Assembly: GCA_016711225.1 (NCBI GenBank)
Contig: JADJTK010000022.1
Span: 46,913 to 110,912, forward strand
Length of the DNA: 64,000 nt
Direction: 5' to 3'
Origin: Opitutaceae bacterium
Lineage (GTDB): Bacteria; Verrucomicrobiota; Verrucomicrobiia; Opitutales; Opitutaceae
Position numbers and translations under genes: made by a program. This document shows, piece after piece, positions 53,490 to 62,013 of this stretch; position 1 is the stretch's first letter, and the number at the start of each line of letters is the position of its first letter. Under the pieces are notes generated by a model. That model worked only from the letters and a program-made list of their open reading frames with translations, was not told where the DNA came from and searched no databases.

Positions 53490-55151
53490 TTACTCCTCGC
53501 GCTCGGTGAGCACCGGTGCGAGGTGGGCGAGCAGATCGGTGGCCAAGGCGGAGGTGGCGCTTTGGTGACGGGCGAGACGGTCGGCGGCCAAGCCGTGCCA
53601 GGCCACGCCCTGCGCGACCCGGATGAACGTGTCGCCCTGGCCGGAGGCGAGGCGGCCGCCGATCAGGCCGGCGAGCACATCGCCGCTGCCGCCGCGGGCG
53701 AGCACCGGCCCGCCAAAGAAGCTGTGGCAAACGCGACGGCCGTCGGTGAGGCGTGAGATCGGGCCCTTGAGTACGGTGATCACGCTGCGTTCGAGGGCGA
53801 AGTCGAGGAGTTCGGCGTTGGTCACCGCTTGGGCGGCTGGAGCGTGGGGAAGGGCGTCAGCCGCTTCGGTTGTCGCGCAATTGGCTGGAGCCATGCCCGC
53901 CCCCCCGCGAAGAGCGGTGCTGCGAGGGCTGGTATTGCCACGCAGACGGGCGAATTCGCCGGCGTGCGGGGTGACCACGATCGGACGGGACGGTTTGGTC
54001 CCCAGACACTCGATCACGGCGGGTTGGAGCGCGTCGGCATCGAGTACGACGGGGCATTCGGCGAGGGCCAGCAGGCCTTGGACGAACGCTTGGGTTTCGC
54101 GTTCACGGCCGAGGCCGGGGCCCAGGACGACCGCGCTGGCACGGGCAAGGGCGGGGCGGGCGAGGCTGAGGTTCTCGAGCGCGAGGGCGCCGTCGGGAGT
54201 CTCGGCGCCGGGCAGCCACATTGCCTCCGGTGCGCGGGTGGCGAAGGCGGGGACCAGCGTTTCCGGCACGAGGGAGGTGACGAGGCCCGCGCCACTGCGC
54301 AGGGCGGCGAGCACGGTCATCAATGCGGCCCCGGGCATGGTGCGCGAACCGGCGACGACGAGCACATGGCCGAAGCTGCGTTTGTCGCAGCCGGCTGGAC
54401 GCAGGGCACGCAACGGGTCCAGGATCGAGACGGTGAGCACGTGCTCGTGGACGAGGGCCGGCTCGGCGGCATCGAAGAAGCCGATGTCGGCATAACGCAG
54501 GCGACCCACCCAGGGCGCGGCGGACGGGTTCAGGACGGGCTCCTTGACGATGCCAGTGGCGTAGGTGAAGTCGGCCCGGAAGGCCACGGGGGCGCTCTCC
54601 TCTCCCACGCCGGTGGGCAGGTCCACGGCGACGCGCAGACCGAAGGCTTGGTGGTCGTTGAGGGCGGCCAGGAGATTGGCGAGGTCGGCCTCGAGGGGCA
54701 GGCGGAACTGCAGCCCGAGGATGCCGTCCAGGCAGAGATCCCAGTGCTCCTCGGCGGCGAGGCGCTCGCGCAGGCCGCGGGAGTTGACCAGGTTGATGCG
54801 CCCGGGGGCGGAGGCGACCAGTTGCTGCCAGGCGCGGAAGGCGAGGGGCCGGAAGGCGCGTTCGCCGAAGACCGGGACGATCGTCGCCGTGGCCAGGGGA
54901 CGGGAGGCGAGAAGTGCCTCGGCAGCGAGCAGGGCGTCGCCACCGTTGTGGCCTTTGCCGACAAGAATCAAGAGACGCGCAGAGGCGGGGAGTCCGCCGA
55001 TCTCAAGGGCGTCGCGCTCGATTCCTTGGGCTACGGCGCGGCCGGCGCGCTGCATCGCGGCCCACTCGGCCGGTTCGCCGCCGATGAGCTGACGGCGTTC
55101 CCATGCGAGGGCGTCTTTGCAGGAGAATACGGGGTCGGCGTAGCGGTGCAC
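53490..55151 (-). CDS. nnrD: Bifunctional NAD(P)H-hydrate epimerase/dehydratase
   Basis: 553 residues. The N-terminal YjeF epimerase has VGKGHNGGDALLAAEALL and AVDLPTGVGE. The C-terminal ADP/ATP-dependent dehydratase has VVAGSRTMPGAAL, VVLGPGLGR, VVTPHAGEFARL and the GGSGDVLAGLIGGRL signature. It repairs damaged NADHX and NADPHX. Between the HAGEF and LKGP motifs there is an extra stretch of about 25-30 residues (bases about 53825-53945) that is Ala/Pro/Arg-rich and lies over GC-rich repeat-like DNA. The upstream spacer is pyrimidine-rich in the message. Confidence 0.93.
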   Translation of the reverse strand: MHRYADPVFSCKDALAWERRQLIGGEPAEWAAMQRAGRAVAQGIERDALEIGGLPASARLLILVGKGHNGGDALLAAEALLASRPLATATIVPVFGERAFRPLAFRAWQQLVASAPGRINLVNSRGLRERLAAEEHWDLCLDGILGLQFRLPLEADLANLLAALNDHQAFGLRVAVDLPTGVGEESAPVAFRADFTYATGIVKEPVLNPSAAPWVGRLRYADIGFFDAAEPALVHEHVLTVSILDPLRALRPAGCDKRSFGHVLVVAGSRTMPGAALMTVLAALRSGAGLVTSLVPETLVPAFATRAPEAMWLPGAETPDGALALENLSLARPALARASAVVLGPGLGRERETQAFVQGLLALAECPVVLDADALQPAVIECLGTKPSRPIVVTPHAGEFARLRGNTSPRSTALRGGAGMAPANCATTEAADALPHAPAAQAVTNAELLDFALERSVITVLKGPISRLTDGRRVCHSFFGGPVLARGGSGDVLAGLIGGRLASGQGDTFIRVAQGVAWHGLAADRLARHQSATSALATDLLAHLAPVLTEREE

Positions 55152-55164
55152 GGGGCGGAAGACC

Positions 55165-55260
55165 TAAGGGAGAACGAAGAGTGAAGAAGGCAGAATGAGG
55201 AAGGGGTGGGGCGCGATGGGCCGGAGAGCAGGAGCAAGAGTAGGAGCAGGAGAATGTTTG
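55165..55260. repeat. Purine-rich two-part repeat upstream of nnrD
   Basis: GAAGGCAGAATGAGGAA-type units followed by GAGCAGGAGCAAGAGTAGGAG-like units. The same two parts in the same order occur at 56905-57060, upstream of pdxJ. Both give pyrimidine-rich 5' leaders for the minus-strand gene. Confidence 0.6.
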
Positions 55261-55304
55261 GTCCTCACTTCAGCATGCTGCATTCATACCTCTGCGTTTT
55301 CCGG

Positions 55305-55727
55305 TCACGGCTCGGCGTCGTCGCAACGGATGACGGCGGCGACGGCCATCGCCACGGTATCGCAATGGGCGAGGCTGAGCAGGATGCGGGTGCCGCCCAC
55401 GTGGTGCAGGAGAGCGAGCGCCTTCTCGTCGAGGCGTACCAGCGGTTCGTGGCGGGTGCCGTGATAGACGGACATGGAAGTCCAGCCGAGCTCGGCGCCG
55501 ATGCCGGTGGAGAAGGCCTTGGAGATTGCCTCCTTGGCGGCGAAGCGGGCGGCGAGGTGTTTGTCGGGATACTTCATCCCGAGGCAGTAGGTGCGTTCCT
55601 CCTCGGTGAAGACGCGATGGAGGAAACGGTCGCCCTGGCGTTGGCGCACGCCTTGGACACGTTCGATCTCGATGATGTCGGTGCCGAGACCGATGAGGAT
55701 GCCGCCGGGAGGGAGCTGCAAATTCAC
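55305..55727 (-). CDS. acpS: Holo-[acyl-carrier-protein] synthase
   Basis: 140 residues from GTG 55727. Family motifs GLGTDIIEIERV (metal Asp) and FAAKEAISKAFSTGIGA (Glu/Lys) are present. It moves 4'-phosphopantetheine from CoA to acyl carrier protein. The frame is open far upstream, but that DNA holds repeats, so the start closest to the domain was used. It lies between nnrD and pdxJ on the same strand, but with long spacers. Confidence 0.93.
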   Translation of the reverse strand: MNLQLPPGGILIGLGTDIIEIERVQGVRQRQGDRFLHRVFTEEERTYCLGMKYPDKHLAARFAAKEAISKAFSTGIGAELGWTSMSVYHGTRHEPLVRLDEKALALLHHVGGTRILLSLAHCDTVAMAVAAVIRCDDAEP

Positions 55728-56091
55728 GACTGGCAGAATGCGGAGCGCGTAGACCACCCGCGAGCCGAAAGTCAGGTGGTGAATGGAGAAAACGCGGGGA
55801 GGGCTGGCGCCCTCCCGCCGCGCTGAAGGGTCGGGTGCAGGCCCCCCACCACTGCCACCGATCTCGGGGTGAGCCGGCTTGGTGACGGCGACGGCTGTGG
55901 GAGACCGCGAGCCTGCTCGCGACTTACAGGCGGGCAGTCGGGTGCAAGCCTCCTTCCACAAGGGAGCTGCGCCAGCTGCAAACTCGGCTCGGGCGGAGCC
56001 TCGTACTGCCGGAAATTCGCCCATCAGGAGCCTAGACCCGCAGGACACCTACAAGGGAAGAATCGCCGGCGCGGAGGCCTGTGCCACCCGG
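55728..56091. other. Intergenic repeats upstream of acpS
   Basis: About 360 bp without a gene. It holds several palindromic segments, including GACCGCGAGCCTGCTCGCGA near 55903, GGCTCGGGCGGAGCCTCG at 55986-56003 and GCGCGGAGGCCTGTGCCACC near 56067. Confidence 0.5.
55986..56003. repeat. Copy of dispersed 18-bp palindromic repeat core
   Basis: GGCTCGGGCGGAGCCTCG, identical to 46590-46607. Confidence 0.6.
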
Positions 56092-56847
56092 TCAACTGCG
56101 CATTCGGTGCTTCATCTCGCGCACGGCTTCCTCGATCCCGGTGAGAAGCGCGCGACTGAGGATACTGTGGCCGATGTTCAACTCGTGCAGGCCGGGGATG
56201 GTGCGGATCTCCGCGATGTTTACGTAGTTGATACCGTGGCCGGCGTTCACCGTGAGGCCGAGGCGCTGGCCTAGGGCGGCGGCCCGCCGGAGGCGTTCCA
56301 ACTCGGGCACGGCGGCTGGGGAGAAATAGGCGTTGGCGTAGGCGCCGGTGTGCAGTTCGACAAAGGGGCTCCTCATCTCGGCGGCGGCCTCGAGTGAGCG
56401 GTCGTCGGGATCGATGAAGAGGCTGGTCTTGATGCCGGCGGCGGTGAGCGTGGCGACAGTGTCGCGCACGCGGCTTTGCTGGCCGGTGACATCGAGTCCG
56501 CCCTCGGTGGTGACCTCGGTGCGGTTTTCGGGGACGAGGCAGGCGAACTCGGGCTTCAGCGCGAGGGCGAAGGCGACCATGGCGTCGGTACAGGCCATCT
56601 CGAGGTTAAGGCGGGTCTTGATGCACTCGCGCAGACGCAGGACGTCGCGCTCCTGGATGTGGCGACGATCCTCGCGCAAGTGGACAGTGATGCCGTCGGC
56701 TCCGGCGCGTTCAGCGGCGAGCGCGAGTTCGACGGGATCGGGCTCGATCATGCCTCCGCAGGTGGCCGGAGCGGAGCGATAGCGGGCCTGGCGAAGGGTG
56801 GCGGCGTGGTCGATGTTGACGCCGAGCAGAATGGGCGAGGTGGACAT
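56092..56847 (-). CDS. pdxJ: Pyridoxine 5'-phosphate synthase
   Basis: 251 residues from ATG 56847. PdxJ motifs GVNIDHAATLRQAR, DPVELALAAERAGADGITVHLREDRRHI, NLEMACTD and NAGHGINYVNI are intact. It condenses 1-deoxyxylulose 5-phosphate with 3-amino-2-oxopropyl phosphate to form pyridoxine phosphate. The upstream frame is open but runs through repeats and is not part of the protein. Confidence 0.96.
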   Translation of the reverse strand: MSTSPILLGVNIDHAATLRQARYRSAPATCGGMIEPDPVELALAAERAGADGITVHLREDRRHIQERDVLRLRECIKTRLNLEMACTDAMVAFALALKPEFACLVPENRTEVTTEGGLDVTGQQSRVRDTVATLTAAGIKTSLFIDPDDRSLEAAAEMRSPFVELHTGAYANAYFSPAAVPELERLRRAAALGQRLGLTVNAGHGINYVNIAEIRTIPGLHELNIGHSILSRALLTGIEEAVREMKHRMRS

Positions 56848-56904
56848 GGCAGCGAAGGGAGGATGGGCGAGAGGCGCCGGCGGGCGAGCCTGGAACCAAG
56901 CAAG

Positions 56905-57060
56905 GCAGAACGAAGAATGCAGAACGGAGAAGACTGAACGGGGGCTCGGAGGGGTGTGGCGGGCGGAGTGGGTTTTTGATTCGGTCGCAGCGAGTCGATA
57001 CGACCGATCGGACGTATCTGGCCTATTCAAGCAGGAGAAGGAGCAGGAGCAGGGGACGGA
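56905..57060. repeat. Purine-rich two-part repeat upstream of pdxJ
   Basis: Contains AAGGCAGAACGAAGAATGCA-type units and, about 110 bp on, GCAGGAGAAGGAGCAGGAGC-type units. Layout matches 55165-55260. Confidence 0.6.
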
Positions 57061-57162
57061 GCAATCAAAGGGGGGGAACGGCGCGAGAGGTTGGGAGTTC
57101 AAGCGCCGGCGGGAGGCGTGGCGCGAGGGAAAAACCTGTTCAACGAGGCGGGGTTCGGCTCA

Positions 57163-57921
57163 ATGGCGGACAACATGAGTGAATCGTCCGGCACCGCCCA
57201 ACCCGAGAAACAGGAGAACCTCTTGCTCAACCTGGCGTGCAATGTCGCCCTGCCGTCGTTCATCCTCATCAAGTTCAGCGGACCGGCGAAGGTGCTGTTC
57301 TGGCAGAGTCCGGGGCTGGGGCCGGTGTGGGCGCTGGTTGCGGCGCTGGCATTTCCGATACTTTACGGTGTCTACGATCTGGTGGTACGGCGGAAGTGGA
57401 ACTTCTTCTCGGTGGTTGGTTTCGTCTCGGTATTGCTCACGGGCGGGTTGGGCTTGTTCGAGGTGGCGGCGATCTGGATTGCGGTGAAGGAGGCGGCGGT
57501 GCCGCTGATCTTCGGCGTGGCGGTGGTCGGCTCCCTGTGGACCTCCACTCCGCTGGTGCGCACGCTGCTCTATAGCGAAAAAATCCTTGATACGGAACGG
57601 GTGGCGGTGGCGCTGGCCGAGCGCGGCGCGCAGGCAGCCTTCGAGCGGTTGCTGCTGCAGGCCACCTGGTTGCTGGCCGGATCGTTTTTCCTGAGTGCAG
57701 TGACCAACTTCGTGCTCGCGCAGGTGGTGCTTAAGAGCCCGCCCAACACCGTTGAGTTTCGGGCCGAGATGGGTCGCATGCTCGCCTTGAGTTGGCCGGT
57801 GAATGTGTTGCCCAGCCTCGTGGTGACGTTGTTGACCCTTTGGTACTTACTGGCCGGGATCAAGCGGCTGACCGGACTGACCCTCGAAGACGTCTTTCGC
57901 CAACCGCCGGAGAAGAAGTAG
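57163..57921 (+). CDS. VC0807-like integral membrane protein
   Basis: 252 residues from ATG 57163; ATG 57175 is also possible. It has about six membrane helices (NVALPSFILIKFSGPAKVLFW, PVWALVAALAFPILYGVYDLVV, FFSVVGFVSVLLTGGLGLF, AAVPLIFGVAVVGSLW, LQATWLLAGSFFLSAVTNFVLA, VLPSLVVTLLTLWYLL). The pattern matches VC0807 family proteins, whose function is unknown. It is divergent from pdxJ and convergent with lipB. Confidence 0.82.
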   Translation: MADNMSESSGTAQPEKQENLLLNLACNVALPSFILIKFSGPAKVLFWQSPGLGPVWALVAALAFPILYGVYDLVVRRKWNFFSVVGFVSVLLTGGLGLFEVAAIWIAVKEAAVPLIFGVAVVGSLWTSTPLVRTLLYSEKILDTERVAVALAERGAQAAFERLLLQATWLLAGSFFLSAVTNFVLAQVVLKSPPNTVEFRAEMGRMLALSWPVNVLPSLVVTLLTLWYLLAGIKRLTGLTLEDVFRQPPEKK

Positions 57922-57986
57922 GCGTTGACCCGATCCAAGGTCGGTTGCGACGGCCGAGGAGGGGGGATGCGCCCTTGCTGGCGGGA

Positions 57987-58658
57987 TCAATCCGTGCCGG
58001 CGCAGAAACGGGGCCAGCGCGCCCAGAACTCCTCGGACAATTGTGCGCGAACCTCGTCGAGCGTGGGGCAACGCGGTCCGAGCTCGGCGGCAAGGGAGGT
58101 GACGGTGCCGTCGGTGATGCCGCAGGGAACGATGCCGGCGAAGTGCGTGAGGTTTGTGGTGACGTTGAGGGCGAAGCCGTGGTGGGCCACCCAGCGTTTC
58201 ACGGCGACGCCGATGGCGGCGATCTTGCGTGGGCCCAACCAGATGCCGGTCTTGCCTTCCCGCCGGGCGGCGCAGAGGCCGTGGCGGGCGACGGTGTCGA
58301 TGAGCACCTGCTCAAGAAAACGTAGATAGGCGTGGAGGTCGCGCCGGGAGTCGAGGCTGACGATGGGGTAGCCGACGACCTGGCCGGGGCCGTGGTAAGT
58401 GATGTCGCCGCCGCGGTTGGTGGGCACTACCTCGATGCCCTGAGCGGCGAGCTGGGGCGGGGTCCACACGAGGTTTTGCTCGGCGCCGCGGCGCACTCCG
58501 AGCGTATAGACCGGTTCGTGCTCGGTGAAGACGAGGGTGTCAGGGGCGGTGCCGGCGAGGCGCGCGGCGAGGAGCAGGTCCTGGCGTTGCCAGGCCTCGC
58601 GATAGCGGGTGCGTCCCCAATCGATGGTCACTCCGGGGGGATGAGATGGGGGAGTCAC
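57987..58658 (-). CDS. lipB: Octanoyltransferase (lipoate biosynthesis)
   Basis: 223 residues from GTG 58658. LipB motifs RRGAEQNL, TNRGGDITYHGPGQVVGYPI, the Lys in KIAAIGVAVKRWVAHHGFALNV and the catalytic Cys in GIVPCGI are present. It transfers octanoyl from acyl carrier protein to lipoyl domains. No lipA is adjacent. Confidence 0.95.
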   Translation of the reverse strand: MTPPSHPPGVTIDWGRTRYREAWQRQDLLLAARLAGTAPDTLVFTEHEPVYTLGVRRGAEQNLVWTPPQLAAQGIEVVPTNRGGDITYHGPGQVVGYPIVSLDSRRDLHAYLRFLEQVLIDTVARHGLCAARREGKTGIWLGPRKIAAIGVAVKRWVAHHGFALNVTTNLTHFAGIVPCGITDGTVTSLAAELGPRCPTLDEVRAQLSEEFWARWPRFCAGTD

Positions 58659-58970
58659 GTCGGCATTCCGGGCGGGTGATGGGGCGGGTCAACCCGTTTT
58701 TCTGGGAGGTGGGCGACCGGAGGCAGGCACGGTTCGAATAGCGCGGGGGAGCGTGCGGCGGGTGCGAGCACAATCGAGCGCCCTACGCCGCGGGGGGCCG
58801 TCTTCGGGAGCGGGACCGCGAAGCGGGTGAGCCTACGGCACGCGGAAGCTGAACGACTTCGTCGTCCAGCTACAGGGACGGCGCGGACCGCGTTCTTGGC
58901 GAACGTTGCTACGGGAAGGGCGGAGGGCTGTCGTCCAGCGACGGGACGTGAGGAGCAACCGCGAATCGCC
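58659..58970. other. Intergenic region with palindromic repeats
   Basis: About 310 bp with no gene. Near 58846-58910 there are repeat-like segments (AGCTGAACGACTTCGTCGTC and GTTGCTACGGGAAGGGCGG) resembling those at 34200 and 46490. Confidence 0.4.
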
Positions 58971-60875
58971 CTAGAGCACCTGCAGCGTCTTGCGGTAGAA
59001 GGCGACGACCTCCTCGGGGCTGTCGGTGAAGAGGATGTAGTCGTCCATCCAGCGCGGGGCGCGGTGGTCGCGGATCATCGTGCGGATCTGCCGCTTGAGA
59101 TCCTTCCAGTACTCGGTGGCGTAGAAGACGTAAGGCACGCGCGGACGGATCCCCAGCTTGAGATTGCACAGCTCGATGCCCACTTCCTCGAGCGTGCCGA
59201 CTCCGCCCACGTTGAAGATGCAAAAATCGGCGACCTCGAACCATTTCTGGCGGTTGTGCCGGGCGGTCTCTTGGAAGGTGTTGAAGAAGTCTACCCCGAG
59301 CTTGGGCGGTTGGGCCTCGAGCTCGAGGAAACAGGAGCCGGTGAGCGCGTTGCTGGTGCGGGCCTGCTCGGTGGCCAGGCCCATGACCCCGCCGCCGCCG
59401 CCGGTGAGCACGCCCACGGTGGGTCCGAAGAACTCGGTGAGTCCGTGCAGGAGATTTTGGATGCGCTGGCCGGCGGCCTCGTCGAGGGCGAAGGCGGAGC
59501 CGTAGAAGGCGAGGATGGTGGACTCCATGAACTTGCGCACCAGTTCCTCGCGCACGAAGAAGCCGCAGCCCTTTTTGTAGACGTGTCGGTAGATGTCCTT
59601 GGTGTCCTCGTGGTAGAAGTAGATGCCCAGGCCGAGGGAATCGTAGTGGTCGATACGGGTGTGCGCGTTGGTCGAGAAGAAGAAGCCGTGCGAGCGCGAA
59701 GGGCGCCGAAAGACCAGGCGCTTGAGCCCGAGCTGGTGCAGGCGGCTGAGCAGCTCGATATGCTCGAGCAGATTGGGGAAAATGTCGCAGATCAGGGTGT
59801 CGGCGCCCTCGGGGGCCTGGTCAAGGGCCTCGATGATGGTGCGGTGGCCGGCGGGCAGGTCGGCGGCGGCTGCGAGTTCGCGAAAGTCCGGACCGCAGGC
59901 GAGGAAGAGGCTGCGGTTCTCCATCAGGGCGTTCTGGCCCTTGACGGTGATGCGGGTGCGCAGCTTAGGGGTACCCAGTTCTTGGGGAGCGGTGGAGTCG
60001 AGGTGCTTGAAGGCGCGGCCGGCGAGGGCGAGCATGCGCTTGCGCTTGCCCAGGTGAGCCTTCTCCTCGCTGTCGTCGGGGGCGGGGGCGCGGAAAACCT
60101 CGACCGAAACCATGGGGTTCACCACCGGTTGGTCGCCGGTGTTGTAGATCTCCAGCATGATGTTCGAGCCGAAGGTCTTGATAGGGTCGAGCAGGACCGC
60201 CGAGCAGTGGAGGCCGAAGTTGTCCTCTCCGCGGTTGAGCACCACGAAGTGTTCCTTCAGGTACATTGAGCAGCTAGTGAGGATTCCCGAACGTGGAGGG
60301 ATCACCAGGGGGGAGGTCTCCTCGCGCACCTGCACCTTGTCGAGGAAGCCGCGGGTCTGCTCGCCGCTGATGACCCGTTCGAACTGCAGGCGGGTGATGG
60401 CGGGGTTGAGCGTGTAGCGCACGCTGTGGGGCACAATGAAGACCCGGCCGAAGCGGTCGATGGAGACGGAGCTGGGAAGCTTGATGCGGTTGGCCTGGAC
60501 GGCGCGCCAGATCTCGTCGGAGGAGAGTTTTGCGGTCTCGGGGGCGTAGAAGAGGCGGCCCACGGGGGTGCCGGGGCGGAGCAATTTCTGGAAGTAGGCG
60601 GCGTTGGGGAAGCCTTTATCGAAGACGAAGGCCTCGGCCTCAATGAGCACCTTGTTGTTCTCGAGGACCGGTTTGCCGGTGACGGCCATCTCGATCCCGA
60701 TACGGGCCAGCGAGCTGCGCTCGGTGAAATGGAGCGAGCCGAGGTGCTCCTGCATGAACGCCAACTCGGCGGTGGAGCGGGGTTTGAAGGCGAGGGTGAG
60801 GGAAAGCAGGTCGTTCTTCTTGCGGAGGGCGTGGATTTGCCCGTCCTGGCTGTGCCAGAAATGGTCGGAAGTCAT
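58971..60875 (-). CDS. LOG-domain fusion protein with large N-terminal region
   Basis: 634 residues from ATG 60875. The C-terminal 190 residues match the LOG (lysine decarboxylase-like) fold: VGVLTGGGGGVMGLATEQARTSN, then CIFNVGGVGTLEEVGIEL, with VGGVGT in place of the usual PGGxGT. LOG enzymes release cytokinin bases from nucleotides or hydrolyse nucleoside monophosphates. The first 400 residues are not a domain I know; they mix beta segments (VSIDRFGRVFIVPHSVRYTLNPA) and helical parts (EGADTLICDIFPNLLEHIELLSRL). It is monocistronic. The fusion is unusual for LOG proteins, which normally are about 200 residues. Confidence 0.78.
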   Translation of the reverse strand: MTSDHFWHSQDGQIHALRKKNDLLSLTLAFKPRSTAELAFMQEHLGSLHFTERSSLARIGIEMAVTGKPVLENNKVLIEAEAFVFDKGFPNAAYFQKLLRPGTPVGRLFYAPETAKLSSDEIWRAVQANRIKLPSSVSIDRFGRVFIVPHSVRYTLNPAITRLQFERVISGEQTRGFLDKVQVREETSPLVIPPRSGILTSCSMYLKEHFVVLNRGEDNFGLHCSAVLLDPIKTFGSNIMLEIYNTGDQPVVNPMVSVEVFRAPAPDDSEEKAHLGKRKRMLALAGRAFKHLDSTAPQELGTPKLRTRITVKGQNALMENRSLFLACGPDFRELAAAADLPAGHRTIIEALDQAPEGADTLICDIFPNLLEHIELLSRLHQLGLKRLVFRRPSRSHGFFFSTNAHTRIDHYDSLGLGIYFYHEDTKDIYRHVYKKGCGFFVREELVRKFMESTILAFYGSAFALDEAAGQRIQNLLHGLTEFFGPTVGVLTGGGGGVMGLATEQARTSNALTGSCFLELEAQPPKLGVDFFNTFQETARHNRQKWFEVADFCIFNVGGVGTLEEVGIELCNLKLGIRPRVPYVFYATEYWKDLKRQIRTMIRDHRAPRWMDDYILFTDSPEEVVAFYRKTLQVL

Positions 60876-61038
60876 CGGGTAAGGGGATGCGGAGCGAACT
60901 CGGTGGCCGGGGCCGGTGGAAAAGGGGGCGCTGGGCGGAGGATTGCTTTTTGAAAAACGCCTGTCCATCTTCCGCCCTTTTCCAGGTCAGGCAAGCTTCG
61001 GCCCGCCCGCCCTGTCTCAACCCAGTTCTCCAACCCTG

Positions 61039-61899
61039 ATGAAACTCACCCTTCCCATCCTCGCCGGACTGCTCGTCGCTGCGCCCCTCGGTGCCCAGAG
61101 CATCAAGATCAATCTCGATCCGGCCAAGCCGGCCGACACGGCCAAGGCCGCCGCCCCTGCGGCCGTCGCAGCGCCCGCCGCTGACGCGCCCGCCCAGGGC
61201 CCGATCAAGCCCGGTGCCGACGGCAAATACAACGACGTCCAGAAGATGGAGATGTATGGCTTCGTCATCGCCTCCCAGTTGCGGATGGTGGAGTCGATCA
61301 CCCCGCTCATCGCCAGCGAGGAGGAGTTCGATGGTTTCATCCGCGGACTCGCCACGGCGTTGGCCAATGGCCAGCTGCCCTACGAGATGTCGATCCTCGC
61401 CCCGCAGACCCAGGAGATGGTCAAGACCCGGCAGGAAGTGGTGAAAGCCAAGTTCGATAAGGCTGTGGCCGAGATGAGCGCCAAAAACAAGACGGAGGCC
61501 GACGCCTTCCTCGCCACCCTCGACGCCAAGGCTGGGGTGAAGAAGACCGCCAGCGGTCTGCGGTATGAGATCATTCAGGACGGCAAGGGCGCGAAAGCCA
61601 AGCTCACCCAGGTCGTCAAGGTGTTGTTCAAGGCCACCTTCATCGACGGGCAGGTCTTCGATAGCTCCGAGAATCAGAAGGGCCCCTCCGAGTTGGAGTT
61701 GAGCAAGACCGTCCCCGGCTTGGCTGAAGGCCTGCAGATCGTCGGGCAGGGCGGCAAGATCAAGCTCTACGTCCCCGCTCAACTGGCCTACGGTGATCGT
61801 GGCCCGGTTCCTCCCGGTGCATTGACCATTTTCGAGTTTGAAATCGTTGAGGTGAAGGACGCCCCGAAGCCGACCGAGGCTCCCGCAGCCAAGAAGTGA
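61039..61899 (+). CDS. FKBP-type peptidyl-prolyl isomerase, secreted
   Basis: 286 residues from ATG 61039. A signal peptide (LTLPILAGLLVAAPLGAQS) precedes an Ala/Pro-rich linker, an FKBP N-terminal dimerisation region (KMEMYGFVIASQLRM, KTRQEVVKAKFDKAVAEMSAKNKTEADAFLATLDAKAG) and an FKBP catalytic domain (GLRYEIIQDGKGAKAKLTQVVKVLF, VFDSSENQ, KIKLYVPAQLAYGDRG, LTIFEFEIVEV). This layout is that of Mip/FkpA isomerases, which help fold periplasmic or outer-membrane proteins. Confidence 0.92.
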   Translation: MKLTLPILAGLLVAAPLGAQSIKINLDPAKPADTAKAAAPAAVAAPAADAPAQGPIKPGADGKYNDVQKMEMYGFVIASQLRMVESITPLIASEEEFDGFIRGLATALANGQLPYEMSILAPQTQEMVKTRQEVVKAKFDKAVAEMSAKNKTEADAFLATLDAKAGVKKTASGLRYEIIQDGKGAKAKLTQVVKVLFKATFIDGQVFDSSENQKGPSELELSKTVPGLAEGLQIVGQGGKIKLYVPAQLAYGDRGPVPPGALTIFEFEIVEVKDAPKPTEAPAAKK

Positions 61900-61915
61900 G
61901 CTGAATCCCTTTTGC

Positions 61916-61952
61916 GACGCCCTCCGGGAATCTCCGGAGGGCGTTTTGTTTT
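61916..61952 (+). terminator. Terminator after the FKBP gene
   Basis: CGCCCTCCGG GAATCT CCGGAGGGCG TTTTGTTTTT, 17 bp after the stop codon. Confidence 0.88.
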
Positions 61953-62013
61953 TCTGGCAACGGACGCCGCCGCTCCCTTGTCTTGCCCTTCGACTCTCTC
62001 TGATCTCCCCAGC

